This document shows, in pieces, positions 9,870 to 18,823 of a stretch of 64,000 bases of DNA. Each line of letters opens with the position of its first letter. Within the stretch, counting starts at the first letter, position 1. The translations under genes and the position numbers were made by a program. The notes below the pieces were generated by a model that worked only from the letters and a program-made list of their open reading frames with translations, had not been told where the DNA came from and searched no databases. The DNA lies in NCBI GenBank assembly GCA_002727195.1, contig PBWH01000020.1, forward strand, positions 18,244 to 82,243, given 5' to 3'. The stretch is from Gemmatimonadota bacterium. GTDB taxonomy: Bacteria > Latescibacterota > UBA2968.

Positions 9870-10772
9870 TTGGAATCCGCCGCTATCGAGCTCGTGCTCG
9901 TCTCTTCGGCGATGCACGCTGGATGGAATGCGCTCGGAAAGGGCCGAGTTCCAACAGCCGCTTTCTTCCTGGTCGCAAGCCTGGGCGGCCTGGTCCTGCT
10001 TGTCGCGGTTCCGATTCTGTATCCCCGGGTCGTCGCGGGCGCTGGCCGAATCGATATCGCGCTGGTTTGCGCGGCTGGTCTGTTCGAGGCGATCTACATG
10101 GGATCGCTGGCCAGGGGGTATCGCGCTGGAGACCTCTCGATCGTCTACCCGCTTGCGCGCGCCGTTCCTGCGATTACGGTGGCCTTTGGGAGTGTCTTAC
10201 TCGGCCGGTCCGAAGCGATTCCGGCAGGGTGCTGGGCGGGATCGATCCTGATCGTCGCAGGGTGTATTCTGCTTCCCAAGACGCGATTGGGCAACTTCCG
10301 CCTGCGAGACTACACGAATAAGCCCTTCCTCTATGCGATGCTGGCCGCCGTCGGCACCACAGGATATTCGATCGTCGACGATACGGCTCTAAGTCGGCTT
10401 CGATTCGTCCACGCAGACCTGCATCCTGCCCCGGTCACGCTGGTCTATTCGTTCTTCCAGGTCCTGATGACCGCCGTCTGGCTCGCCGTACTCGTCTTTC
10501 CGAGACGGGAGGGCCGTCGTTCGTTTCGGGGCGCGATCGGTGAGTGGAGATCGGCACTCGTGACCGGAGCACTGATGACGCTGACGTATGCGATCGTCCT
10601 GATCGCGCTGGCCTTCGCCAAAGATGTGAGCTACGTTGTGGCGTTTCGTCAGGCGAGTATCCCGATCGGTGTGTTGATCGGGGTCGTCTGGTTCAAGGAA
10701 GCGATGCCGCTCCCCAAGATGCTCGGTACAGTTATCCTGCTGATCGGGCTCGTTCTGGTCTCGCTGTCGTGA
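9870..10772 (+). CDS. DMT/EamA-type membrane permease
   Basis: A 300-residue hydrophobic protein that begins at a TTG three bases after the PhyH stop. About ten transmembrane helices in two repeats are visible, with the EamA-type motif DLSIVYPLARAVPAITVAFGS at the end of the first repeat and ASIPIGVLIGVVWFKEAMP in the second. Such permeases move small metabolites across the inner membrane. Tight linkage to the PhyH and aldo/keto reductase genes suggests it handles a substrate or product of the same pathway, which is inference. Confidence 0.88.
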   Translation: MESAAIELVLVSSAMHAGWNALGKGRVPTAAFFLVASLGGLVLLVAVPILYPRVVAGAGRIDIALVCAAGLFEAIYMGSLARGYRAGDLSIVYPLARAVPAITVAFGSVLLGRSEAIPAGCWAGSILIVAGCILLPKTRLGNFRLRDYTNKPFLYAMLAAVGTTGYSIVDDTALSRLRFVHADLHPAPVTLVYSFFQVLMTAVWLAVLVFPRREGRRSFRGAIGEWRSALVTGALMTLTYAIVLIALAFAKDVSYVVAFRQASIPIGVLIGVVWFKEAMPLPKMLGTVILLIGLVLVSLS

Positions 10773-10782
10773 AAGGTTAAGC

Positions 10783-11694
10783 GTGAAGACAAGACAACTC
10801 GGGAAAGATGGTCCGGACATCTCGGTGATCGGGCTGGGCGCGTGGCCGATCGGTGGTGGCATGGGGGTCCTGGACGAAGCCGTGTCGATCGCGACCGTCC
10901 GCGCGTCGATCGACAGCGGCATCACGTTGCTGGACACGGCGCAGGCCTATCGCACCAGCGAGTCGACGCTCGGCAAGGCGCTTAGCGACGGGTATAGGGA
11001 ACGGTGCTTCCTGGCCACCAAGGTCAGCCGCGACTATTCACCGGATGCAGTCCGGTCCGCAATGGACGACAGTCTGAAGGCGCTCAATGTCGACTATGTA
11101 GACCTGTATCAGGTTCACAGTTGGAATACCGAGTATCCGATCGACGCGACAATGGAGACGATGGCGAGGCTTCAGGAGGAGGGGAAGACGCGGTATATCG
11201 GCATCTCCAACTTCAACGCCGAAGAGATGGAGCAGGCCTACGGGACGGCCCCATTCCACGGCAGCCAGCCGAGATACAACATGGTCGACCGGAAGATCGA
11301 GACGGAAGATCTCCCATATTGCGAGCAGAGGGGGATCGGGAATCTGGTGCACAGTCCGTTAGGCAAGGGGTTGCTGACCGGAAAATACTCAGCGGGTCAC
11401 GTATTCCCTGAAGACGACGAGCGGTCGCGGTTCCCGAGGTTCCAGGGCGAGCTGTTCACGAAGTACTGTGAGTTGACGGGCTGGCTGTCGGAGGTTGCGG
11501 CCGACATCGGGCTGACGATGGTGCAGCTGGCGATCGCGTGGTGTCTGAGGCAGAAAGCGGTGTCGACCGTGCTGGTCGGTGCCAAGACGCCGGAGCAGGC
11601 TGTTGATTACCTACCGGCCGCTGAAGCGGAACTGGACGCGGAGACGCTCAAACGCATTGACGTGATCCTCGAGGATACACCAGCCGAATCCTGA
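10783..11694 (+). CDS. Aldo/keto reductase
   Basis: A 303-residue NADPH-dependent (alpha/beta)8-barrel oxidoreductase. The GTG start has an AAAGG site nearby. The catalytic tetrad can be read: Asp and Tyr in DTAQAYRTSE, Lys in FLATKVS, and His in YQVHSWN. The cofactor-phosphate region near the C-terminus reads STVLVGAKTPEQ. Length and motifs match the AKR families that reduce sugars or aldehydes. It lies between a permease and DppA in one transcription unit; the natural substrate cannot be predicted. Confidence 0.93.
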   Translation: MKTRQLGKDGPDISVIGLGAWPIGGGMGVLDEAVSIATVRASIDSGITLLDTAQAYRTSESTLGKALSDGYRERCFLATKVSRDYSPDAVRSAMDDSLKALNVDYVDLYQVHSWNTEYPIDATMETMARLQEEGKTRYIGISNFNAEEMEQAYGTAPFHGSQPRYNMVDRKIETEDLPYCEQRGIGNLVHSPLGKGLLTGKYSAGHVFPEDDERSRFPRFQGELFTKYCELTGWLSEVAADIGLTMVQLAIAWCLRQKAVSTVLVGAKTPEQAVDYLPAAEAELDAETLKRIDVILEDTPAES

Positions 11695-11711
11695 GTGAAA
11701 GGAAGGTCGAC

Positions 11712-12524
11712 GTGCGCGTTCTGATCATGACCGACATGGAAGGTGTCAGCGGGATCGTTACCTGGAGCCAGGTGAGTGGCGGAAAGCCGATGTATGAAGA
11801 AGGTCGACGGCTCTATACGGAGGAGATCAACGCGGCCGTGCGGGGCGCGAAGGCGGCTGGGGCGAAGGAGATCGTCGTTGTAGACTGTCACGGCGCGGGC
11901 GGCGATTGGACGTTTAACTCGCTGGTTCCCGATCTGCTCGTTCCGGACTGTGAGTGGGTGGCTCACCACTCGTGGTCGCGATACACGGATATGTTCGAAA
12001 CGGGTTGCGATGCCTGTCTTCTGGTCGGGATGCACGCCCGGGCCAACACGCCGGATGGGGTGATGTGCCACACGATCTCGACGACGACCTGGCGGAATCT
12101 CTGGTTCAACGAGGACCTGGTCGGTGAAGTCGGGATCAACGCGGCCCTGTGCGGTCACTATGGCGTCCCCATCTTGTTGGTGACAGGGGACGAAGCAGTG
12201 TGCCGTGAGTCGCGCGAGTTGGTGGGGGACGGTCTGACAACGGTTGCAGTGAAGAAGGGACTCAGCAGGTATTCGGCCCGGCAGATCCCGCCCGTGAGAG
12301 CGAGGGCGATGATCGAGGAGGGCGCTAAGAGCGCGCTCGGCAACTTGAATGCGGTGGAACCCTATGTTCCCGAAAAACCGACGACCATTACTGTTGAGCT
12401 AGGGACAGTAGACACGGCCACACGATTCAAGGGACGATTCGGTGTCGAGTTGGTTGATCCGCTGAGGGCGGTGAGCAGCGCCCCGTCGTGGATGGAGGCG
12501 TGGGATCAGATCTGGGATCATTAG
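11712..12524 (+). CDS. dppA: D-aminopeptidase DppA (peptidase family M55)
   Basis: A 270-residue zinc peptidase close to the B. subtilis DppA length. Signature residues are present: Asp8 and Glu10 in MTDMEGVSG, His in VDCHGAG, His in GMHARA, and the RxLWFNEDLVGEVGINA region. GTG start, with GGAAGG upstream. M55 enzymes remove D-Ala from D-amino-acid peptides, usually to recycle peptidoglycan peptides. It is the last gene of the plus-strand run beginning with the HxG PhyH gene. Confidence 0.94.
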   Translation: MRVLIMTDMEGVSGIVTWSQVSGGKPMYEEGRRLYTEEINAAVRGAKAAGAKEIVVVDCHGAGGDWTFNSLVPDLLVPDCEWVAHHSWSRYTDMFETGCDACLLVGMHARANTPDGVMCHTISTTTWRNLWFNEDLVGEVGINAALCGHYGVPILLVTGDEAVCRESRELVGDGLTTVAVKKGLSRYSARQIPPVRARAMIEEGAKSALGNLNAVEPYVPEKPTTITVELGTVDTATRFKGRFGVELVDPLRAVSSAPSWMEAWDQIWDH

Positions 12525-12625
12525 CCCTTCCTCCTAACCCACCGAGGGGGAGCGCGCCTCCCGCCTTCGCTCAAGCTATGGCGGACAGGCCGGCTCAGGA
12601 GCAGAGGAGAGTGGGGGATCACACA

Positions 12626-14107
12626 CTAGGCTCCTCCCAGATGATACCTCATGCTCTGATTGTAGATCCCCTTCACAGGGTCGCCCGTCTCGTCCATCCA
12701 CGAAGAGAGTGTCCGTCGCAGGTCGTTTAGACGATCCTGATGCTCTGGCGATTCGGCCAGATTCTTCGTCTCGTAGGGGTCGTTGACGAGGTCGTAGAGC
12801 TGGTCGGGCCAGCCGGCGCTGTATCCGTATTTGAAACCATCCTTCACGATCGATCGCAGCGTCGCGGACAGGTTGTTGACGCCGGTGAATTCGGTGACCA
12901 CGTGATCTCGCCAGTCTGTTGACGCGTCGTCTATCAGAGGCTGGAGTGGGCTGCCGTGCCGCCCTTCAGGGATCGATTGTCCCGCCCAGTCCAGGATAGA
13001 CGGATAGACGTCTGCCAGTGAAACCAGCGATTCCCGCGATTCCCCTGCGGACATCCCGTTGGGCAGGCGGGCGATCATCGGGATTCGCTGGATCTCCTCG
13101 AAGTGTTGCCAGCCTTTGTCGGTCAGCCCGCCGTGACTACCTGCTGTTTCCCCGTGATCCGCTGTAAAGATGATGATGGTGTTGTCGAGTTGCCCCGTCG
13201 ACTCGAGGTGGGCATAGATCCGGCCGATCTGTTCGTCGATCAGGGTCGTGAAGGCATAGTAATACCGTAGCGCCGTTGCCCAGTCTTCCCAGGTCAGGCC
13301 CTCGTGCTCGGGATGGATCTTCACGTGGTGCGGCCCGGGCGTACTGCGCGATGGCCAATCGTAATTGGGCCACGGTGGAATCTCGACATCCCGGAACCGG
13401 TCGACATACTCCGCCGGCGCATAGTAGGGGCCGTGAGGACCCCAAAAATTGTGCCAGATGAAAAAGGGATTGTCTTCGGCTGAGAAGCGGTCGATCAGCG
13501 AGCACGTGTGATCGGTGAGGAAGTAAGGGACCGTGGACTCGACCGGTCCATCGAGCTCACCCGTGGGGAGGATCTGTTTCTCATCCTCAGACCAGGGATT
13601 GACGGTGTGGGCCAGATCACGGTCTTCCAGGTAGTCTTGATATTCCTTGTAGTTGAAGCCACCCCCACCGTGACCGTTGAAGTCCTGGCCGATGAACCCT
13701 CTTGTGGCCGGAATCGCCGGATCGATGGCCACCCCGTAAGCATCCGACTTTCCGTTCCCCAGGTGCCACTTGCCGGTGTAGCCTGAGACATATCCTGCAT
13801 CTGCCAGCTGCCTGGGCAGGAGTTCGGGGCCATCCGGAAGCTCGTGAACGGTACAGCCCAGGTTGTGGGTGTTCGAGCAGATGCCGTGGGTGTGAGGATA
13901 CTGGCCCGTGATGATCGAACCGCGCGCAGGGCTGCAGACCGGGTTCGTCGTGTAGACGTTGTCGAATCTGATCCCTTCTTCCGCCAGACGATCGATGTTT
14001 GGTGTTCTGCACGGCGAGTCGGCGAACAGTGGCGAGTTCTTATATGCGCTGACAGCGGACAGACGGTGCTGATCTGTCATGATCAGGAGGATATTGGGTA
14101 GATCCAT
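12626..14107 (-). CDS. Arylsulfatase-type sulfatase
   Basis: Read from the ATG at 14107, which has GGAG nine bases upstream, this is a 493-residue S1-family sulfatase; a 27-codon upstream extension lacks a ribosome site. The formylglycine motif is C58-S-P-A-R, so the enzyme would need maturation by a formylglycine-generating enzyme. Calcium ligands include Asp12-Gln13 at the N-terminus and the TADHGE motif. The C-terminal YDLVNDPYETKNLA block is typical of the family. There is no obvious signal peptide, so it may act in the cytoplasm or need another export route. Substrate probably a sulfated glycan, by family habit. It is divergent from the PhyH gene at 14339. Confidence 0.95.
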   Translation of the reverse strand: MDLPNILLIMTDQHRLSAVSAYKNSPLFADSPCRTPNIDRLAEEGIRFDNVYTTNPVCSPARGSIITGQYPHTHGICSNTHNLGCTVHELPDGPELLPRQLADAGYVSGYTGKWHLGNGKSDAYGVAIDPAIPATRGFIGQDFNGHGGGGFNYKEYQDYLEDRDLAHTVNPWSEDEKQILPTGELDGPVESTVPYFLTDHTCSLIDRFSAEDNPFFIWHNFWGPHGPYYAPAEYVDRFRDVEIPPWPNYDWPSRSTPGPHHVKIHPEHEGLTWEDWATALRYYYAFTTLIDEQIGRIYAHLESTGQLDNTIIIFTADHGETAGSHGGLTDKGWQHFEEIQRIPMIARLPNGMSAGESRESLVSLADVYPSILDWAGQSIPEGRHGSPLQPLIDDASTDWRDHVVTEFTGVNNLSATLRSIVKDGFKYGYSAGWPDQLYDLVNDPYETKNLAESPEHQDRLNDLRRTLSSWMDETGDPVKGIYNQSMRYHLGGA

Positions 14108-14176
14108 TTTCGATGCTCCGCGTATGGTTTTCGCATTGTCGTGTGCAAAGTTAACACTGTATTCATATTCGCGTAA

Positions 14177-14204
14177 TCGCGTGGTCACACTGGTTAGCTA
14201 TATT
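14177..14204 (+). promoter_or_regulatory. Possible promoter for the PhyH gene at 14339
   Basis: TCGCGT (14177-14182) and TATATT (14199-14204) are separated by 16 bases. Both hexamers resemble the gltB promoter (TTGCGT, TATATT). A weak but reasonable candidate in the divergent region. Confidence 0.35.
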
Positions 14205-14228
14205 TGATGGTGTAACCCCTCCTGATCG

Positions 14229-14270
14229 CGGGGAGTTGGTCGAGGATTCGGCCGGCTCCCCGTATTTTTA
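14229..14270 (+). terminator. Terminator-like hairpin in the PhyH leader
   Basis: CGGGGAG (14229-14235) pairs with CTCCCCG (14256-14262) and is followed directly by TATTTTTA. It lies between a candidate promoter and the PhyH start at 14339, so it could act as an attenuator for that gene. Confidence 0.55.
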
Positions 14271-14338
14271 TGCCGGATTTGACGGATTCGTATCGGAGTC
14301 GGATATTCGTCATCGTAGGTTGCCCAAGGAGAGACCCA

Positions 14339-15232
14339 ATGGTGAACAAGACAAATCAGGGGGCGACGGATTCGATCAAGGAAAAAGGTTTCCTGGCCGA
14401 CGCACCCGTGGACGAACACGAACGTGATCTATACCCGCTGGACGGCGACGCCCACCGAATCGACACCCTGGAGGCGGTGGATGACGATGCGATCCGTTTC
14501 TTCCACGAATACGGATACCTGGCCGTAGACTCGGGACTGAGCGACGAGGAAGTCGAGGGGTGTCAGCAGGGGATCAACGACCTGATCGACGGCAAGTATG
14601 AGGGTTTCAGGTCGGTGATGGTCGAGGCCGGTGCGCGCGAAGCCTACCCGAACATGGATGTAGAAGAACGCCGGTCAGTGGTTCGGAAGGTGTTCAACTT
14701 CGTGGATGTCGAGCCGAGACTGACGAGTCTGACGACCCATAGCGGCATCCTGGATGTCGTTCGGCGGTTGATGGGCGGCATCGAGCCCCGGATGCTCCAG
14801 GACATGGCGCTGCTCAAGCCTGCAAGGATCGGGAGGGAGAAGGCCTGGCACCAGGACATGGCGTATTTCGATGTGCCGATCGAGACGACCGTCGTCGGGG
14901 TGTGGATCGCCCTGGATGCCGCCACGCTCAAGAACGGCTGTCTCCACGTCGTGCCTGGATCGCACAAAGCGGGACCGCATCCACACTTCAAGGTGCGGGA
15001 CTGGCAGATCTGCGATACGGTTGTCAGGACGGAGGGCAGCCTACCTGTGCCGCTTCAGCCCGGGGGATTTCTATTCTGGCACGGGCTGACACATCACGGG
15101 AGCCCATCAAACCGGAGCGATCAAGGGCGTCGCGGCATCCAGTTGCACTACCAGCCAGAGAATACGGTTAAGACGAGTAAGGATACGCGTTTGGCGGTAT
15201 ATGGTGGGGAAGGTCTCGGGATGACTTGTTAG
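14339..15232 (+). CDS. Phytanoyl-CoA dioxygenase family protein
   Basis: The ATG at 14339 has AAGGAGAG upstream and yields 297 residues; an in-frame upstream ATG at 14270 sits on the leader hairpin and is unlikely. This is a canonical Fe(II)/2-oxoglutarate oxygenase: HxD motif H171-Q-D173 in AWHQDMAYF, the NGCLHVVPGSH strand, the distal histidine in FWHGLTHHGSP, and an arginine in GRRGIQLHYQ for 2-oxoglutarate. PhyH proteins hydroxylate CoA esters, ectoine or many small natural products; none can be assigned. A terminator follows immediately. Confidence 0.93.
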   Translation: MVNKTNQGATDSIKEKGFLADAPVDEHERDLYPLDGDAHRIDTLEAVDDDAIRFFHEYGYLAVDSGLSDEEVEGCQQGINDLIDGKYEGFRSVMVEAGAREAYPNMDVEERRSVVRKVFNFVDVEPRLTSLTTHSGILDVVRRLMGGIEPRMLQDMALLKPARIGREKAWHQDMAYFDVPIETTVVGVWIALDAATLKNGCLHVVPGSHKAGPHPHFKVRDWQICDTVVRTEGSLPVPLQPGGFLFWHGLTHHGSPSNRSDQGRRGIQLHYQPENTVKTSKDTRLAVYGGEGLGMTC

Positions 15233-15251
15233 ATGTTAGTGATCACAAACA

Positions 15252-15290
15252 GGAAGGGCGCCGTCGATGAATTCGACAGCGCCCTTTTTC
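15252..15290 (+). terminator. Bidirectional intrinsic terminator
   Basis: AAGGGCGC (15254-15261) pairs with GCGCCCTT (15279-15286), with an inner GTCGA/TCGAC helix, and ends in a T tract. It separates the plus-strand PhyH gene from the minus-strand tRNA. Confidence 0.85.
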
Positions 15291-15296
15291 GTTTTC

Positions 15297-15373
15297 TGGT
15301 AGCGGTGGAGGGATTCGAACCCCCGACACATGGATTATGATTCCACTGCTCTAACCAACTGAGCTACACCGCC
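15297..15373 (-). tRNA. tRNA-Met (anticodon CAU), CCA encoded
   Basis: A 77-nt cloverleaf on the minus strand. The acceptor stem is GGCGGUG/CACCGCU, with a G1-U72 wobble at its end. D-arm GCUC/GAGC, anticodon loop AUCAUAA (CAU at 34-36), T-loop UUCGAAU, and encoded CCA are clear. Similarity to elongator tRNA-Met is strong; a lysidine-modified tRNA-Ile2, which shares the CAU anticodon, is the alternative. It has its own promoter upstream. Confidence 0.93.
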
Positions 15374-15388
15374 TTATTGGAAGGCCCA

Positions 15389-15417
15389 AAGATACCAGTT
15401 CGCATTTTTGGAGTCAA
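15389..15417 (-). promoter_or_regulatory. Promoter of tRNA-Met
   Basis: Read on the minus strand: TTGACT (15417-15412), a 17-base spacer, then TATCTT (15394-15389), 16 bases before the tRNA 5' end. The -35 box overlaps the last codons of the broken PhyH gene. Confidence 0.6.
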
Positions 15418-16314
15418 GATTGACGCCACAAACAGGCTACGCCCAACCGCTCCTTCTGCTCCTCCAGCATCTTCTTCTGCTTTGCGACACGTTCGGGGAC
15501 GACCCGCTCACGCTCAGCTGTGATCTCCCAGTCCAGCGATTCAACGCCCAGCGCGTTCAAAACAACCTGTTCGACCAGCGAATAGTCGCCGTCCGGCCTG
15601 TTGAAGCACATGGGCTCATTCAGCGAGACCGCGGGGTTCGTGATAAAACGTGCTCGTCCCGAGGGGTTACTCGAGGCAGCGTGGAGCATATAAGGGTGAA
15701 TCAGGAAGACATCCCCAACTTCTCCCGTGACCTTCTCGAACCGCTCACACTGGTCGATCATCTGGTCAAACCTGGCTTCACGGTTGTAGAGGCCCTCCGG
15801 GTGCGCGGCAAGTTTCCTCGCGATATGACCGATCGAGTCGGGGGCCACGAACGTCCCGCCGCTCTGAGGCAGGATGTCGGACCACACGACGATCGTGAGG
15901 AGGCCCTGCTCCGGACCGTCGAGGAAGTGCTTGAACCAGTCGCCGTCCTCGTGCCAGCCGGGAACGTCCGCAGAAGGCGACTGCCACGGCTCATCCGCTC
16001 GTATGTTGAAGTTGCAGATGAAGCCGTCCGCCCACACGAAGGGTTGCTTGACCCGATCCTCACCGCCCATAAAATCGCAGATCCCTGCCCGCGCTCTGGG
16101 GGCGAAATCCTTGACCTCTACGGTGTTCATTCGCGGCAGATGGACTCGCGGTTCTTCCCACGTCGTCGGGATCCCCGGGGTCTTATCCCAGCCGTTTGAA
16201 GGCCAGTTCCTGCCATTTTTCAGCGAGATCACGGCCGAAACATTCGAGGATCCTTACGTATCCAACTTCGAGAAACGCTTCGACCTGTTTCTCGTCGAGT
16301 ATTTCGTACGTCAT
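15414..16314 (-). pseudogene. Frameshifted phytanoyl-CoA dioxygenase family gene
   Basis: The gene starts at the ATG at 16314 with AGGAG upstream (MTYEILDEKQVEAFLEVGYV) and runs to a TAA at about 16185 after AFKRLG. The rest of the protein continues in another frame (DKTPGIPTTWEEPRVHLPRM) to 15414. Joined, it is about 300 residues with HxD (WHEDGDW), a QSGGTFVAPDS strand and distal His in LIHPYMLHAAS. The break reads GGATAAG; relatives read about GYD here, so loss of five bases between two GATA copies would explain it. Either a real pseudogene or a sequence error. Confidence 0.85.
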
Positions 16315-16393
16315 CGACTTCTCCTTTGTCAGTGTGCTGGCTCGAATATGTGTACTGCGCATTCGCCGATCCAGGCTCAGATAATGCCCCGCG

Positions 16394-16422
16394 TTGACAC
16401 CGATAACCATTTGTGGTACATA
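16394..16422 (+). promoter_or_regulatory. Possible promoter for nfeD-floA
   Basis: A consensus TTGACA (16394-16399) and a weak TACATA (16417-16422) with a 17-base spacer stand 33 nt before the nfeD start. Confidence 0.4.
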
Positions 16423-16454
16423 GGTATATCAATTCGCCACTGGAGATCCTGACT

Positions 16455-17789
16455 GTGCGAACCATTCTGACATACCTAGCTATTTCCCTCGTTCTGGGGA
16501 CGTCAACCCAGGCGGAAGACGTGTATCTGGTGAACGTTTCCGGCACGATCGAGAAGGGGTTGGCCGCCTTTATCGACCGCGTGGTCCAGGAGGCGGAAGA
16601 GGCCAAAGTCGACGCGCTGATCGTCGAGATCGATACGCCAGGTGGGGCGCTCGACGCTGCCCTGCTGATCCGGGACGCGCTCCTGTATTCCGAGACGAAA
16701 ACCATCGCCTTCATCAATCCGCGCGCGATTTCCGCAGGCGCCCTGATCTCCCTGTCGACAGATCACATCGTGATGGCGGAAGGCGGAACGATCGGTGCCG
16801 CGACGGCCGTCGACATGCAGGGTAACAAGGCGAGTGAGAAGGTGATTTCGTACTTCCGCAACGAGATGAAGGCGACAGCGGAGAAGACGGGGCGCTCGCC
16901 CGAGCTCGCGGAAGCGATGGTCGACGAGGATGTCGACATCGAGAATCTGGCGCCGAAGGGGAAGCTTCTTACGTTGACCACTGAAGAAGCGGTCGAGCAG
17001 AAGCTGGCTGAATACAAAATCACCTCGATCACGGAGGCGGATAAGCTGGACGATGTACTCGGGCTGTATGGGCTCGAGGGCGCGAACGTGATCCGAAAGG
17101 AAATCAACTGGGCAGAACAGGCCGTTCGTTGGCTGACACACCCGATGGTCGCATCGCTCCTGATGTCGCTCGGATTCCTAGGGCTGATATTCGAGTTTCA
17201 GAGTCCCGGATGGGGAATCGGCGGCACGCTGGCGATCCTGTGTCTCGGGTTGTTTTTCGGGAGTCATCTGCTGGTTAAGCTTGCGAGCTGGTCGGAGGTC
17301 CTGCTGTTCGTAGTCGGTTTACTCCTAGTGATCGGGGATCTCTTCTTTGTAGCTGGGTTCGGATTGCTCGCCGTGCCTGGTCTGGTCCTGATGTTTGTGA
17401 GCATCTTCATGAGCCTGATGGGCCGGTTTGAGCTCTGGACCTGGGACACGGCAGGACTGGCCGTGCGCCCGATCATGATCTCGATGCTGATGACCCTGAT
17501 CATCGCGGCCTTCATGCTCAAACGGTTACCCAGGTCGACTACTTGGCAGAAGGTGGTCCTGACGGAAGAGGAAGCCGGCTACCAGGCCGTGTCGGAGGAG
17601 AACGTTTCGCTGGCGGGTAAGTCCGGGAAGGCGGTCACCGACCTGCGACCGGGCGGAACAGCGGAGATAGACGGTCAGAGGTTGAGCGTCACCACTGAAG
17701 GCGACTTTTTGGACAAGAACACAGATGTGGAGGTTGTCGAGGTTGAAGGCAACCGAATAGTCGTTCGGAAGATCGAGCCGACAGTCTAG
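16455..17789 (+). CDS. nfeD: NfeD family membrane-bound serine protease (ClpP-class, 1510-N type)
   Basis: GTG start at 16455 with GGAG nine bases upstream gives 444 residues beginning with a signal peptide that ends near GTSTQA. The N-terminal ClpP/SppA-like protease domain has IDTPGG and Ser93 in PRAISAGALIS, the expected nucleophile. Four or five membrane helices follow (about 215-365). The C-terminal OB-fold NfeD domain spans about 380-444. Long-form NfeD proteins occur beside stomatin or flotillin genes and are thought to act on membrane microdomain proteins; the next gene here is floA, exactly that arrangement. Confidence 0.93.
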   Translation: MRTILTYLAISLVLGTSTQAEDVYLVNVSGTIEKGLAAFIDRVVQEAEEAKVDALIVEIDTPGGALDAALLIRDALLYSETKTIAFINPRAISAGALISLSTDHIVMAEGGTIGAATAVDMQGNKASEKVISYFRNEMKATAEKTGRSPELAEAMVDEDVDIENLAPKGKLLTLTTEEAVEQKLAEYKITSITEADKLDDVLGLYGLEGANVIRKEINWAEQAVRWLTHPMVASLLMSLGFLGLIFEFQSPGWGIGGTLAILCLGLFFGSHLLVKLASWSEVLLFVVGLLLVIGDLFFVAGFGLLAVPGLVLMFVSIFMSLMGRFELWTWDTAGLAVRPIMISMLMTLIIAAFMLKRLPRSTTWQKVVLTEEEAGYQAVSEENVSLAGKSGKAVTDLRPGGTAEIDGQRLSVTTEGDFLDKNTDVEVVEVEGNRIVVRKIEPTV

Positions 17790-17816
17790 GTCGGCGACTA
17801 ACGTGAGAGTGTAGAC

Positions 17817-18812
17817 ATGGACCTGATTCTGTTCCTGTTCCTCGTAGTGGGCGGCGCCATCTTGGTGATGCTGTTCCTCTACTTCATCCCGGTAGCGCTG
17901 TGGATTTCGGCCCTTGCGGCACGCGTCCACATCGGGATTGGCGAGATGGTGGGGATGCGGCTGCGTCGCGTACCGCCCAATGTTATCGTGAATTCTCAGA
18001 TCAACGCGAGTAAAGCGGGGGTGGAGATTTCGACCGCGTTCCTGGAAGCCCACTTCCTGGCCGGCGGGGACGTGAGCAAGGTGGTTGGTGCCCTGATCGC
18101 GGCGGACAAGGCGGGGATTACGCTGACGCCCGAGCGCGCCGCGGCGATCGATCTTGCCGGACGAGACGTGTTCGAGGCCGTTCAGGTCAGTGTGAACCCG
18201 AAGGTCATTTCGACCCCGATGGTGACGGCGGTGGCCAAAGACGGAATCCAGGTCAAGGCGACGTCCCGCGTGACCGTTCGGGCGAACATCGAGCGACTGG
18301 TCGGCGGTGCGGGGGAAGAGACGATTATCGCTCGTGTGGGTGAGGGGATCGTGACGACGATCGGTTCCGCGGACTCGCACAAGGCGGTGTTGGAAAACCC
18401 GGATACGATTTCGCGAACGGTGCTCGATAAGGGACTGGATAGCGGGACCGCTTTCGAGATCCTGTCGATCGATATCGCCGACGTGGATGTGGGTGACAAC
18501 ATCGGTGCAGCCCTGCAGACGGATCAGGCGGAGGCCGATCTGAAGATCGCGCGCGCTAAGGCGGAGGAACGGCGTGCGATGGCTGTCGCCCAAGAGCAGG
18601 AGATGTCTGCCCGGGTTCAGGAGATGCGTGCTCGGGTGGTCGAGGCAGAGGCCGAAGTCCCACTCGCGATGGCTGAGGCGTTCCGGAGCGGGAATATGGG
18701 GATCATGGACTACTACCGGATGCGCAATGTGGAAGCCGATACCCGGATGAGGGACGGGATCGCGGGCCAAACCGAAGAGGATGAGGGCGGTTCGGGCGAA
18801 ACCAACCCATAA
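17817..18812 (+). CDS. floA: Flotillin-like protein FloA
   Basis: A 331-residue protein, the normal FloA (YqfA) length. It has an N-terminal membrane hairpin (about 1-35), the SPFH/PHB core with [39 protein letters not shown] and [12 protein letters not shown], and a C-terminal coiled-coil with [17 protein letters not shown]. FloA organises functional membrane microdomains. It follows nfeD by 27 nt, and its start is an ATG at 17817 after GTGAGAGTG. The pair with NfeD is widely conserved. Confidence 0.96.
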   Translation: MDLILFLFLVVGGAILVMLFLYFIPVALWISALAARVHIGIGEMVGMRLRRVPPNVIVNSQINASKAGVEISTAFLEAHFLAGGDVSKVVGALIAADKAGITLTPERAAAIDLAGRDVFEAVQVSVNPKVISTPMVTAVAKDGIQVKATSRVTVRANIERLVGGAGEETIIARVGEGIVTTIGSADSHKAVLENPDTISRTVLDKGLDSGTAFEILSIDIADVDVGDNIGAALQTDQAEADLKIARAKAEERRAMAVAQEQEMSARVQEMRARVVEAEAEVPLAMAEAFRSGNMGIMDYYRMRNVEADTRMRDGIAGQTEEDEGGSGETNP

Positions 18813-18823
18813 GTGAGTCCACT

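Noticed and set aside
12525-12625. Small GGGAG/CTCCC hairpin between dppA and the sulfatase gene
   Set aside because: Short stem without a T run on either strand; too weak to call a terminator.
15408-16452. Plus-strand frames of 263 and 192 codons opposite the broken PhyH gene
   Set aside because: The minus strand encodes a recognisable PhyH protein with HxD and a ribosome site.
17526-18770. 414-codon frame antisense to nfeD and floA
   Set aside because: His/Arg-rich shadow of two clear genes.
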